A stretch of DNA of 64,000 nt from Sulfurovum sp. NBC37-1 (GCF_000010345.1 NC_009663.1:1-64000), one strand, 5' to 3'; positions 28,723-39,183 are shown, numbered from the stretch's first letter. The notes: a model not told the origin generated them from the letters alone. Translations and numbers: made by a program.

Positions 28723-30233
28723 TGCAATTCCCCAAACTGCAGGATGTCAATCTTGAACCGTTATGGGAGGAGTCCATCAACCACAAGATCGCACTGAAAC
28801 ATTCTCTGTTGTTCAGTACGATCGAGGATATCGACAGCTGTGTTGTCCAGCAGGAGACACTGGCAGATGCGCTGAATTATCTCGCCAAACTCTCTGTTGA
28901 CTATCCGGTGGTGATGGTCGATACCGAGAGTTTTGTACGTCTCAAAAATAAATTCCTCGAGATTCAGACCGGTTCTGACTTCGAAGAGATGCCCACAACT
29001 TCTGAAGAGCTTATTGAGGCAGAGGGTGATCTGCTTGATTTTATCCGTAATTCCCAGGACCTGCTTTCCAGCGAAGAATCCGCACCTATCATCAAGCTAG
29101 TCAACTCCCTCTTCTTTCAGGCTATCAAGAAGGGTGCGAGCGATATCCATATAGAGAGTGGAGAACGAAAAGGAGAGGTCCGTCTGCGTATTGACGGCGC
29201 GCTCAAAAAGCATCTCGATCTTGAAAAGAGTATCATCAACCTGGTCATCAACCGTATCAAGGTCATTTCCAGCCTTGATATCTCCGAAAAACGTGTACCG
29301 CAAGATGGGCGTACCCAGATCAGCATTTCGGGGAAGACACTCGACGTCAGGGTCTCTGTACTGCCTACCTATTACGGTGAGCGTGTGGTGATGAGGATAC
29401 TGATGCAGAGCGAGCACATTCCCAGCCTTCAGGAACTTGGTTTTGCGGAGGATCTGACCGAAGATCTCTACAAATTGCTCAACCATGCCCACGGGATGAT
29501 CCTTGTCACGGGGCCGACAGGGTCGGGTAAATCGACCACATTGCATGCCTTCCTGCAGCATATAGCCACGCCTGACAAGAACATTATCACCGTGGAAGAT
29601 CCCGTAGAGTACAATGCAAGCAATATCAGTCAGATACAGGTCAACACCAAGGTGGGGCTTACCTTTGCGGCAGGATTGCGTTCCATTTTGAGACAGGACC
29701 CGGATATCATCATGGTGGGGGAAATACGTGACTCCGAAACGGCTGACATCGCTTTGCGTTCTGCACTGACCGGACACCTGCTTCTCTCAACACTACATAC
29801 CAATGACTCCACCTCCTCCCTGAGCCGTCTGATGGATATGGGTATAGAGAACTTCCTGATCTCGGCAACCCTCCTGGGTGTTTTGGCACAGAGACTGACA
29901 CGAAAGCTTTGTGTACACTGTAAAGAAAAGGCACTGTTGCCGTCTGCTATTGCAGAAGAGATCAGTGTGGCTGTCGACAAGCTATATTTCAGAGCCGTGG
30001 GCTGCAAGGAGTGTGACTTTACCGGCTACAAAGGAAGACAGGCGATAGGAGAACTTTTTATCATTGATGACAGGGTCAAAGAGATGATGAAGGATGGTTT
30101 CAATGACCATCAGGTCCGTGAAGTGATGAAAAAGAACGGCATGAAAACCATTGCTGACAAGCTCAAAGAGATGTTGCTTTCAGGTGAGACAAGTTATGAG
30201 GAAGCACTCCGTGTCGGACTCATGGATGGCTAA
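28722..30233 (+). CDS. gspE: Type II secretion ATPase GspE
   Basis: GspE is the cytoplasmic hexameric ATPase that drives pseudopilus assembly. The 503-aa product has Walker A GPTGSGKST near residue 264, an Asp box VEDPVEY, Walker B DPDIIMVGEIRD near 325, the His box STLHTNDS near 355, and a C-terminal tetra-Cys zinc motif with CVHCKEK and CKECDF (near 402-430). It shares one base with gspD. The next pseudopilin gene starts 8 bases inside its end. Confidence 0.95.
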   Translation: MQFPKLQDVNLEPLWEESINHKIALKHSLLFSTIEDIDSCVVQQETLADALNYLAKLSVDYPVVMVDTESFVRLKNKFLEIQTGSDFEEMPTTSEELIEAEGDLLDFIRNSQDLLSSEESAPIIKLVNSLFFQAIKKGASDIHIESGERKGEVRLRIDGALKKHLDLEKSIINLVINRIKVISSLDISEKRVPQDGRTQISISGKTLDVRVSVLPTYYGERVVMRILMQSEHIPSLQELGFAEDLTEDLYKLLNHAHGMILVTGPTGSGKSTTLHAFLQHIATPDKNIITVEDPVEYNASNISQIQVNTKVGLTFAAGLRSILRQDPDIIMVGEIRDSETADIALRSALTGHLLLSTLHTNDSTSSLSRLMDMGIENFLISATLLGVLAQRLTRKLCVHCKEKALLPSAIAEEISVAVDKLYFRAVGCKECDFTGYKGRQAIGELFIIDDRVKEMMKDGFNDHQVREVMKKNGMKTIADKLKEMLLSGETSYEEALRVGLMDG

Positions 30234-30852
30234 AAGAAGCGCGTTTACCCTCTTGGAGGTACTTATCTCCATTGCGCTGCTGGGACTGATACTCCCGGCA
30301 CTCTATCAGAGTGTCGAACTGCTCAAAGACTCTAACAAACACCTTTTTGATTATGTGGAAAAATCCAAAAAGATTACCAAAGCGACAGAGACGCTTTATC
30401 TCGATATTCTGAGTTCTGACGGCAACCTGACCATCAAAAAAGACGACTTTACACGACTCTGTATAGAGCAGACCAGGAATTCACTCTATGAACTTCCCAG
30501 TGCCAAAATATGCTGGATCGTAATGAAAAAGGACCATGCCCTTCTCAGGGTGGAAGGAAACGGATATATCCTGCCATTGAGAGCAGATGACAGAGTGGAA
30601 GCGAACGTTGTGATGAAGAATCTTGAAGTTTTCGATGTCTATCACAGCAATGACAAAGTGCTGGTTCTCATACAGCAGGCAAAAAAAGAACCAATCTCCT
30701 TTATGGTGCAGGGTGTCACGAAACCGCAAAAGAAAAAGAAGAAAAAGAAAAAGGCCGTCAAGAAACCGGTCAGAAAGAACCGTTCCCCCGGAAGACAGGA
30801 GAAAAATACGACAAAACCTCCGGCTCAAGTTACACCACCGTCACTCACCTAG
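30226..30852 (+). CDS. Type II secretion minor pseudopilin (GspJ-like) with poly-lysine tail
   Basis: The 208-aa product begins MAKRSAFTLLEVLISIALLGLILPALYQ, a clean prepilin signal with Glu at +5. I start at 30226, inside the end of gspE; an upstream frame extension lacks sense. Size fits GspJ. The C-terminus is unusual: a run of eight Lys (PQKKKKKKKKAVKKP) then Arg/Pro/Thr-rich sequence to residue 208, encoded by an A-rich tract at 30727-30763. Such a tail is not a standard part of GspJ. Confidence 0.75.
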   Translation: MAKRSAFTLLEVLISIALLGLILPALYQSVELLKDSNKHLFDYVEKSKKITKATETLYLDILSSDGNLTIKKDDFTRLCIEQTRNSLYELPSAKICWIVMKKDHALLRVEGNGYILPLRADDRVEANVVMKNLEVFDVYHSNDKVLVLIQQAKKEPISFMVQGVTKPQKKKKKKKKAVKKPVRKNRSPGRQEKNTTKPPAQVTPPSLT

Positions 30853-30906
30853 GATTTTTAGTTAAATCTGTTACAATATTCTTGATATCACGCAAGAGGA
30901 TGACGT

Positions 30907-33240
30907 ATGAAAGAAATCTATGAAAAACTGGGGCTGTTCTATCTTGGTAAAGATGTTGACAAAGCAACAATGGAGCCTGTAGAAGCACTGACACTGCTGA
31001 AGAACAAGAACTTCACAACACATGCTGCGATCATCGGTATGACCGGTTCGGGGAAAACAGGGCTGGGTGTAGGCATTATCGAAGAGGCTGCCATTGACAA
31101 CATCCCTTCGATCATTATAGATCCCAAAGGCGATATGGGAGACCTTTGCCTGAGTGACCCTTCCTTCTCTGCCAAAACCTTTGAACCCTGGGTGAAGGAT
31201 GAAGCACTTTCCAAGGAGGAAGACCCTGCCAAGTATGCACAGAAGATTGCAACGATGTGGAAAGAGGGGATAGAGAGTTTTGGACAGGATGCTTCGCGTG
31301 TTGAAAAATTTCATGCAGTTCCCAAAACTATCTATACTCCGGGTTCATCTGCCGGTGTAGCTATCAATATCATGTCCTCGCTTGAGTTACCCCCCGCACA
31401 GATCATGGAGGAAAGTGATATCTTTAATGCCTACCTCAAGAGTACTACGACCTCACTGCTCTCCCTTGTTGGAATTACTGCCGATCCGCTTGACTCCAAA
31501 GAGTATATCCTACTGGCACAGATCATCACACAAGCCTGGTTGACTAAAGAAGACCTGAGTATCGAAACCATCATAGGCCGGATCCTTAAACCTCCATTCA
31601 AAAAGATTGGTGTCCTTCCCCTCGATGACTTCTACCCGCAGGATGCGCGTTTCAAACTGGCGACCAAGTTCAATGCGCTTCTGGCAAGCCCCAGCTTTTC
31701 TCTCTGGCTGCAGGGGGATAATCTTGATATTCAGAAACTGCTGTATGACGAGAATGGCAAGGCGAAGATCGCCATCTTTTCCATTGCACACCTTAACGAT
31801 GACGAGCGTATGTTCTTTGTAACGCTGCTGCTGAACAAATACATTGCATGGATGCGCAGACAGAGTGGTACTTCGACACTCAAAACCCTGCTCTATATGG
31901 ATGAGATATTCGGTTACTTCCCGCCGACGAAGAACCCTCCGAGCAAGGAGCCTATGCTGCTGATGCTCAAACAGGCACGCGCTTTTGGTGTGGGAGTGGT
32001 ACTCAGCACGCAGAACCCTGTCGATCTTGACTATAAAGGTCTCTCCAACATCGGAACCTGGTTTATCGGCAGGCTGCAGACCACACAGGATATTGAACGT
32101 GTTATAGACGGACTGGGAGGAAAGATCGGTTCGAATTTTGACAAAAATGAAATCAAAACACTGCTGGCGAACCTCAAGAAAAGGACCTTCTTCCTTAAAA
32201 GTGCGCATCTTGATGATATCCGTCTCTTTACGACAAGATGGGTGCTGAGCTATCTCAAAGGCCCGCTCAAAAGAGATGAGATATCTGTGTTGATGGAGAC
32301 ACAGAAAGCTGAGCAGGGCATAGAGGAGAAAAGTATTGAAACACTGGTGAGAAAGAATGACCGATTAGGCTCTTTCCAGAATATCGATACTTCCATCCCT
32401 CAGTACTATGAGCCGGATCCCTCGCAGCAGAACATCTATTTTCCTACGATCGGAGCGAAGGTCACAGTGCATTTTTTCAACCAAAGCAAAGGTATCGATG
32501 AGGAGAAACATCTTTTACTTGGTTTGGAACTTGATGCCAAGCTGCAGCAAGTTTCCTGGGAAGATGCCCGGAAAGAAGAATTGGATTTTACCAATCTACC
32601 GCATATTGCACCGAAAAATGCACAATATTATGACCTGCCAAAGATGATACTTGAGGACAGAGGGCTGAAGCATACCATTCGGGAGTTGAAAGCATATCTC
32701 TACCAGGAAGAGGGACTGGAGCTTTATCGGTGTAGGTCACCGAAACTCGAATCCAGGCCAGGAGAATCGCGTTCAGATTTCATTGTCAGTGTACAGGATG
32801 TGCTACAGCAGAAAAAAGAGGATGAGATAGAGAAACTCAAAACACGATATGCTTCCAAAGAGAAAGTACTGCAGGACAGGCTGCTTCGTGCGCAGGAAAG
32901 GGTGGCAAAGGAGTCCTCCGATTCCACCTCGTCAATGATCGAAATGGGTATCTCTGTTCTGGGAGCGCTTTTCGGCAAGACATCCCCGACGAAGATAGGG
33001 CGCACCATCAGCAAGGGAGGGCGCATACTCAAAGAGCATGGAGAGATGAGCCGCGCAGAAGAGAGAGTTGCCAAAGTGCAGGATGACATCGATGCACTGA
33101 ATGACGAACTTGAAGAGAAAATCGACAAACTCAGTGAGAAATACAACATAGAAAACTGCACAATCGAGAGTTTTAAGCTCAAGCCGAGACGGACGGATAT
33201 CGATATAGAGAGTTGTGCCATTGTATGGCGAGTATCGTAA
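30907..33240 (+). CDS. HerA-like / DUF87-type ATP-binding protein
   Basis: The 777-aa product has Walker A GMTGSGKTGLG near residue 46 with the following DPKGDMGDL, typical of HerA/VirB4-like translocase ATPases. A Walker B-like LLYMDEIFGYFPP lies near 330 and sensor ALSTQ-like VVLSTQNPVDLDYKGLSNIG near 365. The C-terminal third is rich in charged coiled coil (KEDEIEKLKTRYASKEKVL and KVQDDIDALNDELEEKID). Homologues are annotated as helicase HerA-like or DUF853-type ATPases; function is unproven. It lies 54 bases after the pseudopilin gene with its own TACAAT-like -10 element. I see no nuclease partner. Confidence 0.8.
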   Translation: MKEIYEKLGLFYLGKDVDKATMEPVEALTLLKNKNFTTHAAIIGMTGSGKTGLGVGIIEEAAIDNIPSIIIDPKGDMGDLCLSDPSFSAKTFEPWVKDEALSKEEDPAKYAQKIATMWKEGIESFGQDASRVEKFHAVPKTIYTPGSSAGVAINIMSSLELPPAQIMEESDIFNAYLKSTTTSLLSLVGITADPLDSKEYILLAQIITQAWLTKEDLSIETIIGRILKPPFKKIGVLPLDDFYPQDARFKLATKFNALLASPSFSLWLQGDNLDIQKLLYDENGKAKIAIFSIAHLNDDERMFFVTLLLNKYIAWMRRQSGTSTLKTLLYMDEIFGYFPPTKNPPSKEPMLLMLKQARAFGVGVVLSTQNPVDLDYKGLSNIGTWFIGRLQTTQDIERVIDGLGGKIGSNFDKNEIKTLLANLKKRTFFLKSAHLDDIRLFTTRWVLSYLKGPLKRDEISVLMETQKAEQGIEEKSIETLVRKNDRLGSFQNIDTSIPQYYEPDPSQQNIYFPTIGAKVTVHFFNQSKGIDEEKHLLLGLELDAKLQQVSWEDARKEELDFTNLPHIAPKNAQYYDLPKMILEDRGLKHTIRELKAYLYQEEGLELYRCRSPKLESRPGESRSDFIVSVQDVLQQKKEDEIEKLKTRYASKEKVLQDRLLRAQERVAKESSDSTSSMIEMGISVLGALFGKTSPTKIGRTISKGGRILKEHGEMSRAEERVAKVQDDIDALNDELEEKIDKLSEKYNIENCTIESFKLKPRRTDIDIESCAIVWRVS

Positions 33241-33312
33241 AGAGAAACTTAACAAAACTTTGTATATAATAAAAAATGATTAATAGATATAGTCAATAAT
33301 AAGGAACGGTGT

Positions 33313-33822
33313 GTGTCAACATATGTAAACAGCAAGACGGAAAAATCGATGGAGCGGCAGGAGCCTAATGGTGAGGAATATGTTTATACGGGGAAACCGC
33401 TCGTTGTAGAGACGGATAGCGACAGGATCATTACCTATGCCAACAAAAGATTTGTGGAAACAAGCGGTTACAGCAAAGAAGAGGTGGTTGGTTCACCTCA
33501 CTGTATGCACTTGCATCCCGATATGCCTGCAAGTATTTTTAAGGATGCCTGTAACCTGACTAATGAAGGCAAGACCTGGAGCGGTTTGGTGCAGAATATG
33601 AACAAAGAGGGAATCTCCTACTGGACTGAACTTCTCATCCAACCAAAGGTCAATGAGATGGGCAAGATTGTCGGTTATATGGCAACACGAAGAGAGATGG
33701 ATGGCTCCAAGCTCGAAGAGCTGAAAGAAGAATATGAAATGATGAGGGCTTCAGGAGAAGAGACTGTCCGCGGCCAATTCTGTGGTGAAGTTTATTTGGG
33801 TGAAAGTGCCTGCGCTTTTTAG
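33313..33822 (+). CDS. PAS-domain protein, aerotaxis-sensor type
   Basis: The 169-aa product is almost entirely one PAS domain (residues about 25-140) of the Aer type: TDSDRIITYANKRFVETSGYSKEEVVG, then HPDMPASIFKDACNLTNEGKTW and YWTELLIQPKV. A short helix follows, with no kinase, GGDEF or methyl-accepting domain. Such single-PAS proteins in Campylobacterota may work with a separate chemoreceptor. The start is GTG at 33313 with AAGGAAC at 33301; ATG at 33349 is an alternative. It has its own TATAAT-like element near 33263. Confidence 0.82.
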   Translation: MSTYVNSKTEKSMERQEPNGEEYVYTGKPLVVETDSDRIITYANKRFVETSGYSKEEVVGSPHCMHLHPDMPASIFKDACNLTNEGKTWSGLVQNMNKEGISYWTELLIQPKVNEMGKIVGYMATRREMDGSKLEELKEEYEMMRASGEETVRGQFCGEVYLGESACAF

Positions 33823-33842
33823 GAAGCGCATACTGAAAAGTA

Positions 33843-34448
33843 CTATCCTTTACTACCTGGCTTAATAGCAGTACTTCCCTCTTTACACATGGGACACTCT
33901 TCTGGAGTGTACATCTCAAAAGTAAAATCTTCCAGCGCAAAGAACGGCACATCTTTTGGCAGTTTGCATTCACTTTTGGCTTCATTGCTGCCACCGACGC
34001 GCTTACAGAATCCTCTGTTCGCAAGGGAAGCGAAAGCGACTACTTTGGCACCCAGTGCTTCAATGGCCTCTGCCGCTTTCAAAGCGGAACCGCCTGTAGT
34101 GATGATATCTTCACAAATAATGATCTTTTCACCCGGAGATACCTCGAACCCGCGGCGAAGTTCCATACCACTCTCTTTTTTTTCAACGAAGATCGAACGG
34201 ACACCAAGCGAGCGTGCCAGTTCGTAGCCGGCGATCACTCCGCCGAGTGCGGGAGCACAAACCGTATCGACTTCAATTCCGTTCTCTCTGATCATTTCAG
34301 CAAGTGCATCTGTAAGCAGGGATGCCTTCTGGGGATACTCCAATACCTTGGCACTTTGGAGGTATCGGCTGGAATGGTTACCGCTGGCAAGAAGAAAGTG
34401 CCCTTCCAAAAGGGCATTGGCATCTTTGTATACCTGTTCGACATTCAT
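33843..34448 (-). CDS. pyrE: Orotate phosphoribosyltransferase
   Basis: PyrE joins orotate and PRPP to give OMP in pyrimidine synthesis. The 201-aa product has LLASGNHSSRYLQSAKVL near the N-terminus and the PRPP-binding motif KIIICEDIITTGGSALKAAEAI near residue 110-130. Four Cys occur in the C-terminal region (TPEECPMCKEG and nearby), a feature of the longer PyrE type. I chose ATG at 34448 over GTG at 34451. It overlaps the end of frr, so the two are coupled. Confidence 0.95.
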   Translation of the reverse strand: MNVEQVYKDANALLEGHFLLASGNHSSRYLQSAKVLEYPQKASLLTDALAEMIRENGIEVDTVCAPALGGVIAGYELARSLGVRSIFVEKKESGMELRRGFEVSPGEKIIICEDIITTGGSALKAAEAIEALGAKVVAFASLANRGFCKRVGGSNEAKSECKLPKDVPFFALEDFTFEMYTPEECPMCKEGSTAIKPGSKG

Positions 34449-34450
34449 CA

Positions 34451-35008
34451 CTATACCTTTAGGATATCCGCTTCTTTTGCTTTGAAGAGCTCATCGACCA
34501 TACCAATATGGTCATCTGTGATCTTTTGGATCTCATCGTGTGCTCTTTTGGACTCGTCTTCCGAGATCTCTTTATCTTTTTCAAGCTTTTTGATCTTGTT
34601 GTTCGCATCTTTACGAATGTTTCTGATAGCCACTCTGGCATTCTCCGCCATGGCTTTTGCCTGTTTGACGATCTCCTGTCTCTGTTCACTAGTCATTGGC
34701 GGGAAGAAAAGTTTGATGAAGTCACCGTCGTTATTCGGGTTCACGCCGATGTTCGCTTCCTGAATGGCTCTTTCGATGTCACTGAGGAGGTTTTTTTCCC
34801 ATGGTGTGATGCTGATAGTCGTTGCATCCGTAGCGATGACGCTTCCCACCTGGTTCAATGGTGTAGGTGTTCCATAGTAATCGACTTTGATATTGTCGAC
34901 GATATTGGTAGTGACCTTTCCTGTTCGCAATGATGCGAAGTCACGTTTAAGTGCTTCGAGACTTTTATCCATATTTTCTTTGGTGTGTTCAAAAATTTCA
35001 TTGACCAT
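34451..35008 (-). CDS. frr: Ribosome recycling factor
   Basis: RRF with EF-G splits the post-termination ribosome. The 185-aa product has the standard length and the three-helix domain with [21 protein letters not shown] near residue 27, [30 protein letters not shown] near 70 and the C-terminal helix with [20 protein letters not shown]. It overlaps the pyrE start on the same strand. secG lies about 130 bases downstream of its promoter side, separately started. Confidence 0.97.
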   Translation of the reverse strand: MVNEIFEHTKENMDKSLEALKRDFASLRTGKVTTNIVDNIKVDYYGTPTPLNQVGSVIATDATTISITPWEKNLLSDIERAIQEANIGVNPNNDGDFIKLFFPPMTSEQRQEIVKQAKAMAENARVAIRNIRKDANNKIKKLEKDKEISEDESKRAHDEIQKITDDHIGMVDELFKAKEADILKV

Positions 35009-35139
35009 GATTCTCTCCTGGAGGATTATTTGAATGAATTTTACCTTTTTTTACCTTTGAAGGTGAATGTATGTTTTAAGGGAGGTGAGGTGAAGATATA
35101 GGTCGAGATAAAGATATCCCGACGTATTAATGGTGGGTA

Positions 35140-35487
35140 TTATTTTGTAGCCGGTGCTTTCGGTGCCGCAGGTGCAGAAGGTTTTTCCGGTGCTGTGGCA
35201 GGTGCTGCAGGAATAACGGCATTGTTCTTCGGTGTGATTTCGTCTACGACAGAAGCACTATTCTGTGAAGTGTAGAGATAACCGAGTGCCAATGTGTTGA
35301 CGATGAAAAGGAAAGCAAGGGAGAAAGTTAGCTTCGCAAGAAAACCTGTCGGCCCTTTTGCTCCGAATACAGATTCGTTACTTCCACTGTATGCACCCAG
35401 TCCGATACTTGAACTTTTTTGTAGAAGTATAGCGATCGTAATAGCGATCGCCAGTACAATTTGTACGATTAATAGTGTTGATGTCAT
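35140..35487 (-). CDS. secG: Preprotein translocase subunit SecG
   Basis: SecG is the small helper of the SecYEG channel. The 115-aa product has two membrane segments (LLIVQIVLAIAITIAILLQ and FLAKLTFSLAFLFIVNTLALGYL) with the conserved loop SSSIGLGAYSGSNESVFGAKGPTGF between them. The C-terminal 35 residues are Ala/Pro-rich (PAAPATAPEKPSAPAAP), common in Campylobacterota. It is transcribed from a symmetrical divergent promoter shared with the BioC-like gene. Confidence 0.93.
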   Translation of the reverse strand: MTSTLLIVQIVLAIAITIAILLQKSSSIGLGAYSGSNESVFGAKGPTGFLAKLTFSLAFLFIVNTLALGYLYTSQNSASVVDEITPKNNAVIPAAPATAPEKPSAPAAPKAPATK

Positions 35488-35525
35488 TGATGCCTCTTTA
35501 CTGTTTATGAGTAGCCCAAATCAAA

Positions 35526-35556
35526 TTTGGGTATAATTTCGGCGATTATACCCAAA
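35526..35556. promoter_or_regulatory. Palindromic divergent promoter between secG and the BioC-like gene
   Basis: TTTGGGTATAA (35526-35536) and TTATACCCAAA (35546-35556) are perfect 11-bp inverted repeats around 9 bases. Each arm supplies a TATAAT -10 element (35532-35537 plus, 35545-35550 minus), so both genes start from mirror-image promoters. The same TTTGGGTATAAT occurs upstream of rpmI near 45959-45970. Confidence 0.6.
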
Positions 35557-35569
35557 CTATATTGAAATA

Positions 35570-36325
35570 GTGATAAATAGTAACATTGGAGCAGTTTTGA
35601 AGAGAAAAGAGACAGGGATATCAGGCGCGATCAAAGAGTTTTCGCGTTTTGCCAAAGTGTATGACCGGTACAATATCATACAGTCTGAAGTAGCAAATAC
35701 TCTTGTCTCAAAACTGTCTGAAAAGAATTATGGAACGATCATCGATATCGGTGCGGGAAGTGGTAAAGTCTACCATAGCCTTCTCTCTGAACATATCTCT
35801 TTTGAACGTTTTATTGCACTGGATTCTTCTTTGGAAATGCTAAATATTCATCCGAATGAACAGTCTGTAGAAAAAATCTGTGCAGATTTCAACTGTCTAG
35901 AGACCTTTGATCCTTTGGAGAAAAATGAAAATACGCTTCTGCTTTCTTCTTCCGCGCTTCAGTGGAGCACAGATCCAGAAGCTACTTTCTCCAAGCTCTC
36001 CCAACTTGCCCCCCGGGCATATTTCGCCATCTTTACCTCCAACACATTCAAGACACTACATCAGTGTGCAGGTATTGATTCACCGATACATAATACGGAA
36101 CGGCTCAAAGCGGTGGTGGAAAGGTATTATGATGCCAAATATGAACTGCGCCAGTACAAACTGCATTTCGATTCTGTGCATGAGATGTTCCGTTACATCA
36201 AAAAAAGCGGTGTCAGCGGGGGAGAAAAGAAATTGGGATACAAAGAGACAAAAGCGCTGATGAAAAGTTATCCGCTGGATTATCTCGAATTTGAAGTCTT
36301 GTTTGTAGAAGCGAAAAGTAGGTAA
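35570..36325 (+). CDS. BioC-like SAM-dependent methyltransferase
   Basis: The 251-aa product is a class I methyltransferase with motif I IIDIGAGSGKVY near residue 60, an acidic ALDSSLEML, and the BioC-type post-motif NTLLLSSSALQWSTDPEATF near 120. BioC methylates malonyl-ACP at the start of pimelate synthesis for biotin. A GAIKEFSRFAKVYDRYNIIQ start region also fits BioC. The start is uncertain: GTG at 35570 lacks a good ribosome site. No other bio gene is nearby. Confidence 0.75.
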   Translation: MINSNIGAVLKRKETGISGAIKEFSRFAKVYDRYNIIQSEVANTLVSKLSEKNYGTIIDIGAGSGKVYHSLLSEHISFERFIALDSSLEMLNIHPNEQSVEKICADFNCLETFDPLEKNENTLLLSSSALQWSTDPEATFSKLSQLAPRAYFAIFTSNTFKTLHQCAGIDSPIHNTERLKAVVERYYDAKYELRQYKLHFDSVHEMFRYIKKSGVSGGEKKLGYKETKALMKSYPLDYLEFEVLFVEAKSR

Positions 36326-36327
36326 GC

Positions 36328-36345
36328 CGGGGTATTCTTACCCCG
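36328..36345. terminator. Bidirectional terminator-like hairpin
   Basis: CGGGGTA (36328-36334), loop TTCT, TACCCCG (36339-36345) make a strong symmetrical hairpin in the 38-base gap between the converging BioC-like and Bax-inhibitor genes. It can serve both directions. Downstream T-runs are weak. Confidence 0.65.
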
Positions 36346-36363
36346 ACAAAAACAATTTATCGT

Positions 36364-37050
36364 CTAGTCATCACTCCCGAAAATGCCAAGCAACTGTAAA
36401 AGTGTTACGAACATATTAAGGAAGTCAATGTAAAGTGATACCGCTGCATCGACCGGTGAATCATATGCACCGTTCGCAATGTTCTGCGTATCATAGATCG
36501 TGAACAGTGAGAACAGAAGCAGGATCCCAGCAGTGATAATGATGTGCATCATAGGGCTCTGAAGGAGGAAGTAGTTCACCAGTGACGCAATGATTACGAT
36601 GATCAGTGTAATGAACAACGGTTTACCCCAGCTTGAGTAGTCAGATTTGCTGTTAATCGCAAAGAGACTGAGTGCCCCGAAAAGCACAGATGTCATCAGG
36701 AATGCATTCCCGATGACCGCACCGTTGCCCATACCGATGAGTGAAGCCAGAAGCGGCACCAAAGATACCCCCGTGAGGAAGGTAAAGAGGAAGAGCATTG
36801 CAAGATTAAGGCCTGGTTTGTTTCTTGTCATACTCAGTCCGAAAAAGAGTACAAGCAGTTCCGCACCGAAGATGAACCATTTAAACTGCATAATCGCCTC
36901 TGCATAAGGCATCGTCACGTATGCACCGGCTGCCGCCGCTATCATACTTACCGCCAGAAGCTGGTACGTTTTTTTCATAAAGCTGACTGAAGCTTCTTCC
37001 CGTGCAACTCCAGCTTGTGCGGAGGCATAATCTCTGTCATATAAAGCCAT
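36364..37050 (-). CDS. Bax inhibitor-1 (YccA/BI-1) family membrane protein
   Basis: The 228-aa product has seven hydrophobic segments typical of the BI-1 family, starting QLLAVSMIAAAAGAYVTMP, and the family's C-terminal pattern FTIYDTQNIANGAYDSPVDAAVSLYIDFLNMFVTLLQLLG. Bacterial members are linked to calcium leak or FtsH regulation. It is a single gene upstream of which the rRNA operon starts in the other direction. Length and signatures are normal for the family. Confidence 0.92.
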   Translation of the reverse strand: MALYDRDYASAQAGVAREEASVSFMKKTYQLLAVSMIAAAAGAYVTMPYAEAIMQFKWFIFGAELLVLFFGLSMTRNKPGLNLAMLFLFTFLTGVSLVPLLASLIGMGNGAVIGNAFLMTSVLFGALSLFAINSKSDYSSWGKPLFITLIIVIIASLVNYFLLQSPMMHIIITAGILLLFSLFTIYDTQNIANGAYDSPVDAAVSLYIDFLNMFVTLLQLLGIFGSDD

Positions 37051-37470
37051 TTTGTTTCCTTTGTTAATATAGTAATTTGTTAAATGTAGTGCAAGTATAA
37101 TCGCAGGAGATTAATATAAGGTTAATCAATTTGTTTTTACGTCAATTCAATATAACAGATGTCCCAAAGAATAAATCCCTTATATAATAATGTAAGATAT
37201 AAGGAAAAAGCGATAAATTTTCTCTAAAACCAAAAAAACCCTTGACAAATAAGAACTTCGGTGCTATAATACGCGTCCAACAACACATGGACGGCTAGCG
37301 AGTTGCTAGAAAGAGTGTTATTGAGTGATCTTTGACAACCAAATATAAGTAAACAAATCAACGTCTATTTGAGATTTAATTTTTGCACTTTTTAACAAAA
37401 AAGTGATATGAATTAACTTAAGTAGAAATAACTTAAGTGATTCTGACAATGGTTCAAACCATTCTATTTT
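37051..37470 (+). promoter_or_regulatory. rRNA operon leader and upstream region
   Basis: This 420-base gap holds no gene. It contains the BI-1 gene's own promoter side, AT-rich sequence, the sigma-70 promoter at 37242-37270, a small CTAGC/GCTAG hairpin (37295-37309), the boxA-like GATCTTTGAC (37327-37336), and two copies of the self-complementary ACTTAAGT (about 37418-37440) just before mature 16S, which may be part of a processing stem. Confidence 0.6.
37242..37270 (+). promoter_or_regulatory. Consensus sigma-70 promoter of the rRNA operon
   Basis: TTGACA at 37242-37247 and TATAAT at 37265-37270 match the sigma-70 consensus exactly with a 17-base spacer. A GC-rich ACGCGTCC discriminator follows. 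The A-rich stretch before the -35 could act as an UP element. Confidence 0.85.
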
Positions 37471-38981
<1,511 letters not shown>

Positions 38982-39090
38982 CAAGAGTATAGATGATATT
39001 TCCTCACAGAGTATTATCACAATCGATAAGACGATGGTTTGTTTGCACTGTTTATTCAGTAGCTTATGTTTGGTTGATAAAGATCATTGG

Positions 39091-39100
39091 GATCTTTGAC
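39091..39100 (+). promoter_or_regulatory. boxA-like antitermination element in the 16S-23S spacer
   Basis: GATCTTTGAC here is identical to 37327-37336 in the 16S leader. A repeated boxA-like element before each large rRNA is the arrangement known for NusB/NusE-dependent antitermination. Confidence 0.55.
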
Positions 39101-39107
39101 TTAATTT

Positions 39108-39183
39108 GGGGAATTAGCTCAGCTGGGAGAGCGCCTGCTTTGCACGCAGGAGGTCATCGGTTCGATCCCGTTATTCTCCACCA
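39108..39183 (+). tRNA. tRNA-Ala (TGC anticodon)
   Basis: The 76-base sequence starts GGGGAATTAGCTCAG, has anticodon stem CCTGC/GCAGG around loop TTTGCAC (anticodon TGC), T-arm GTTCGATCC and ends ATTCTCCACCA with encoded CCA. The 7-bp acceptor stem pairs with one G-T wobble. It is the only tRNA in the spacer. Confidence 0.97.
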
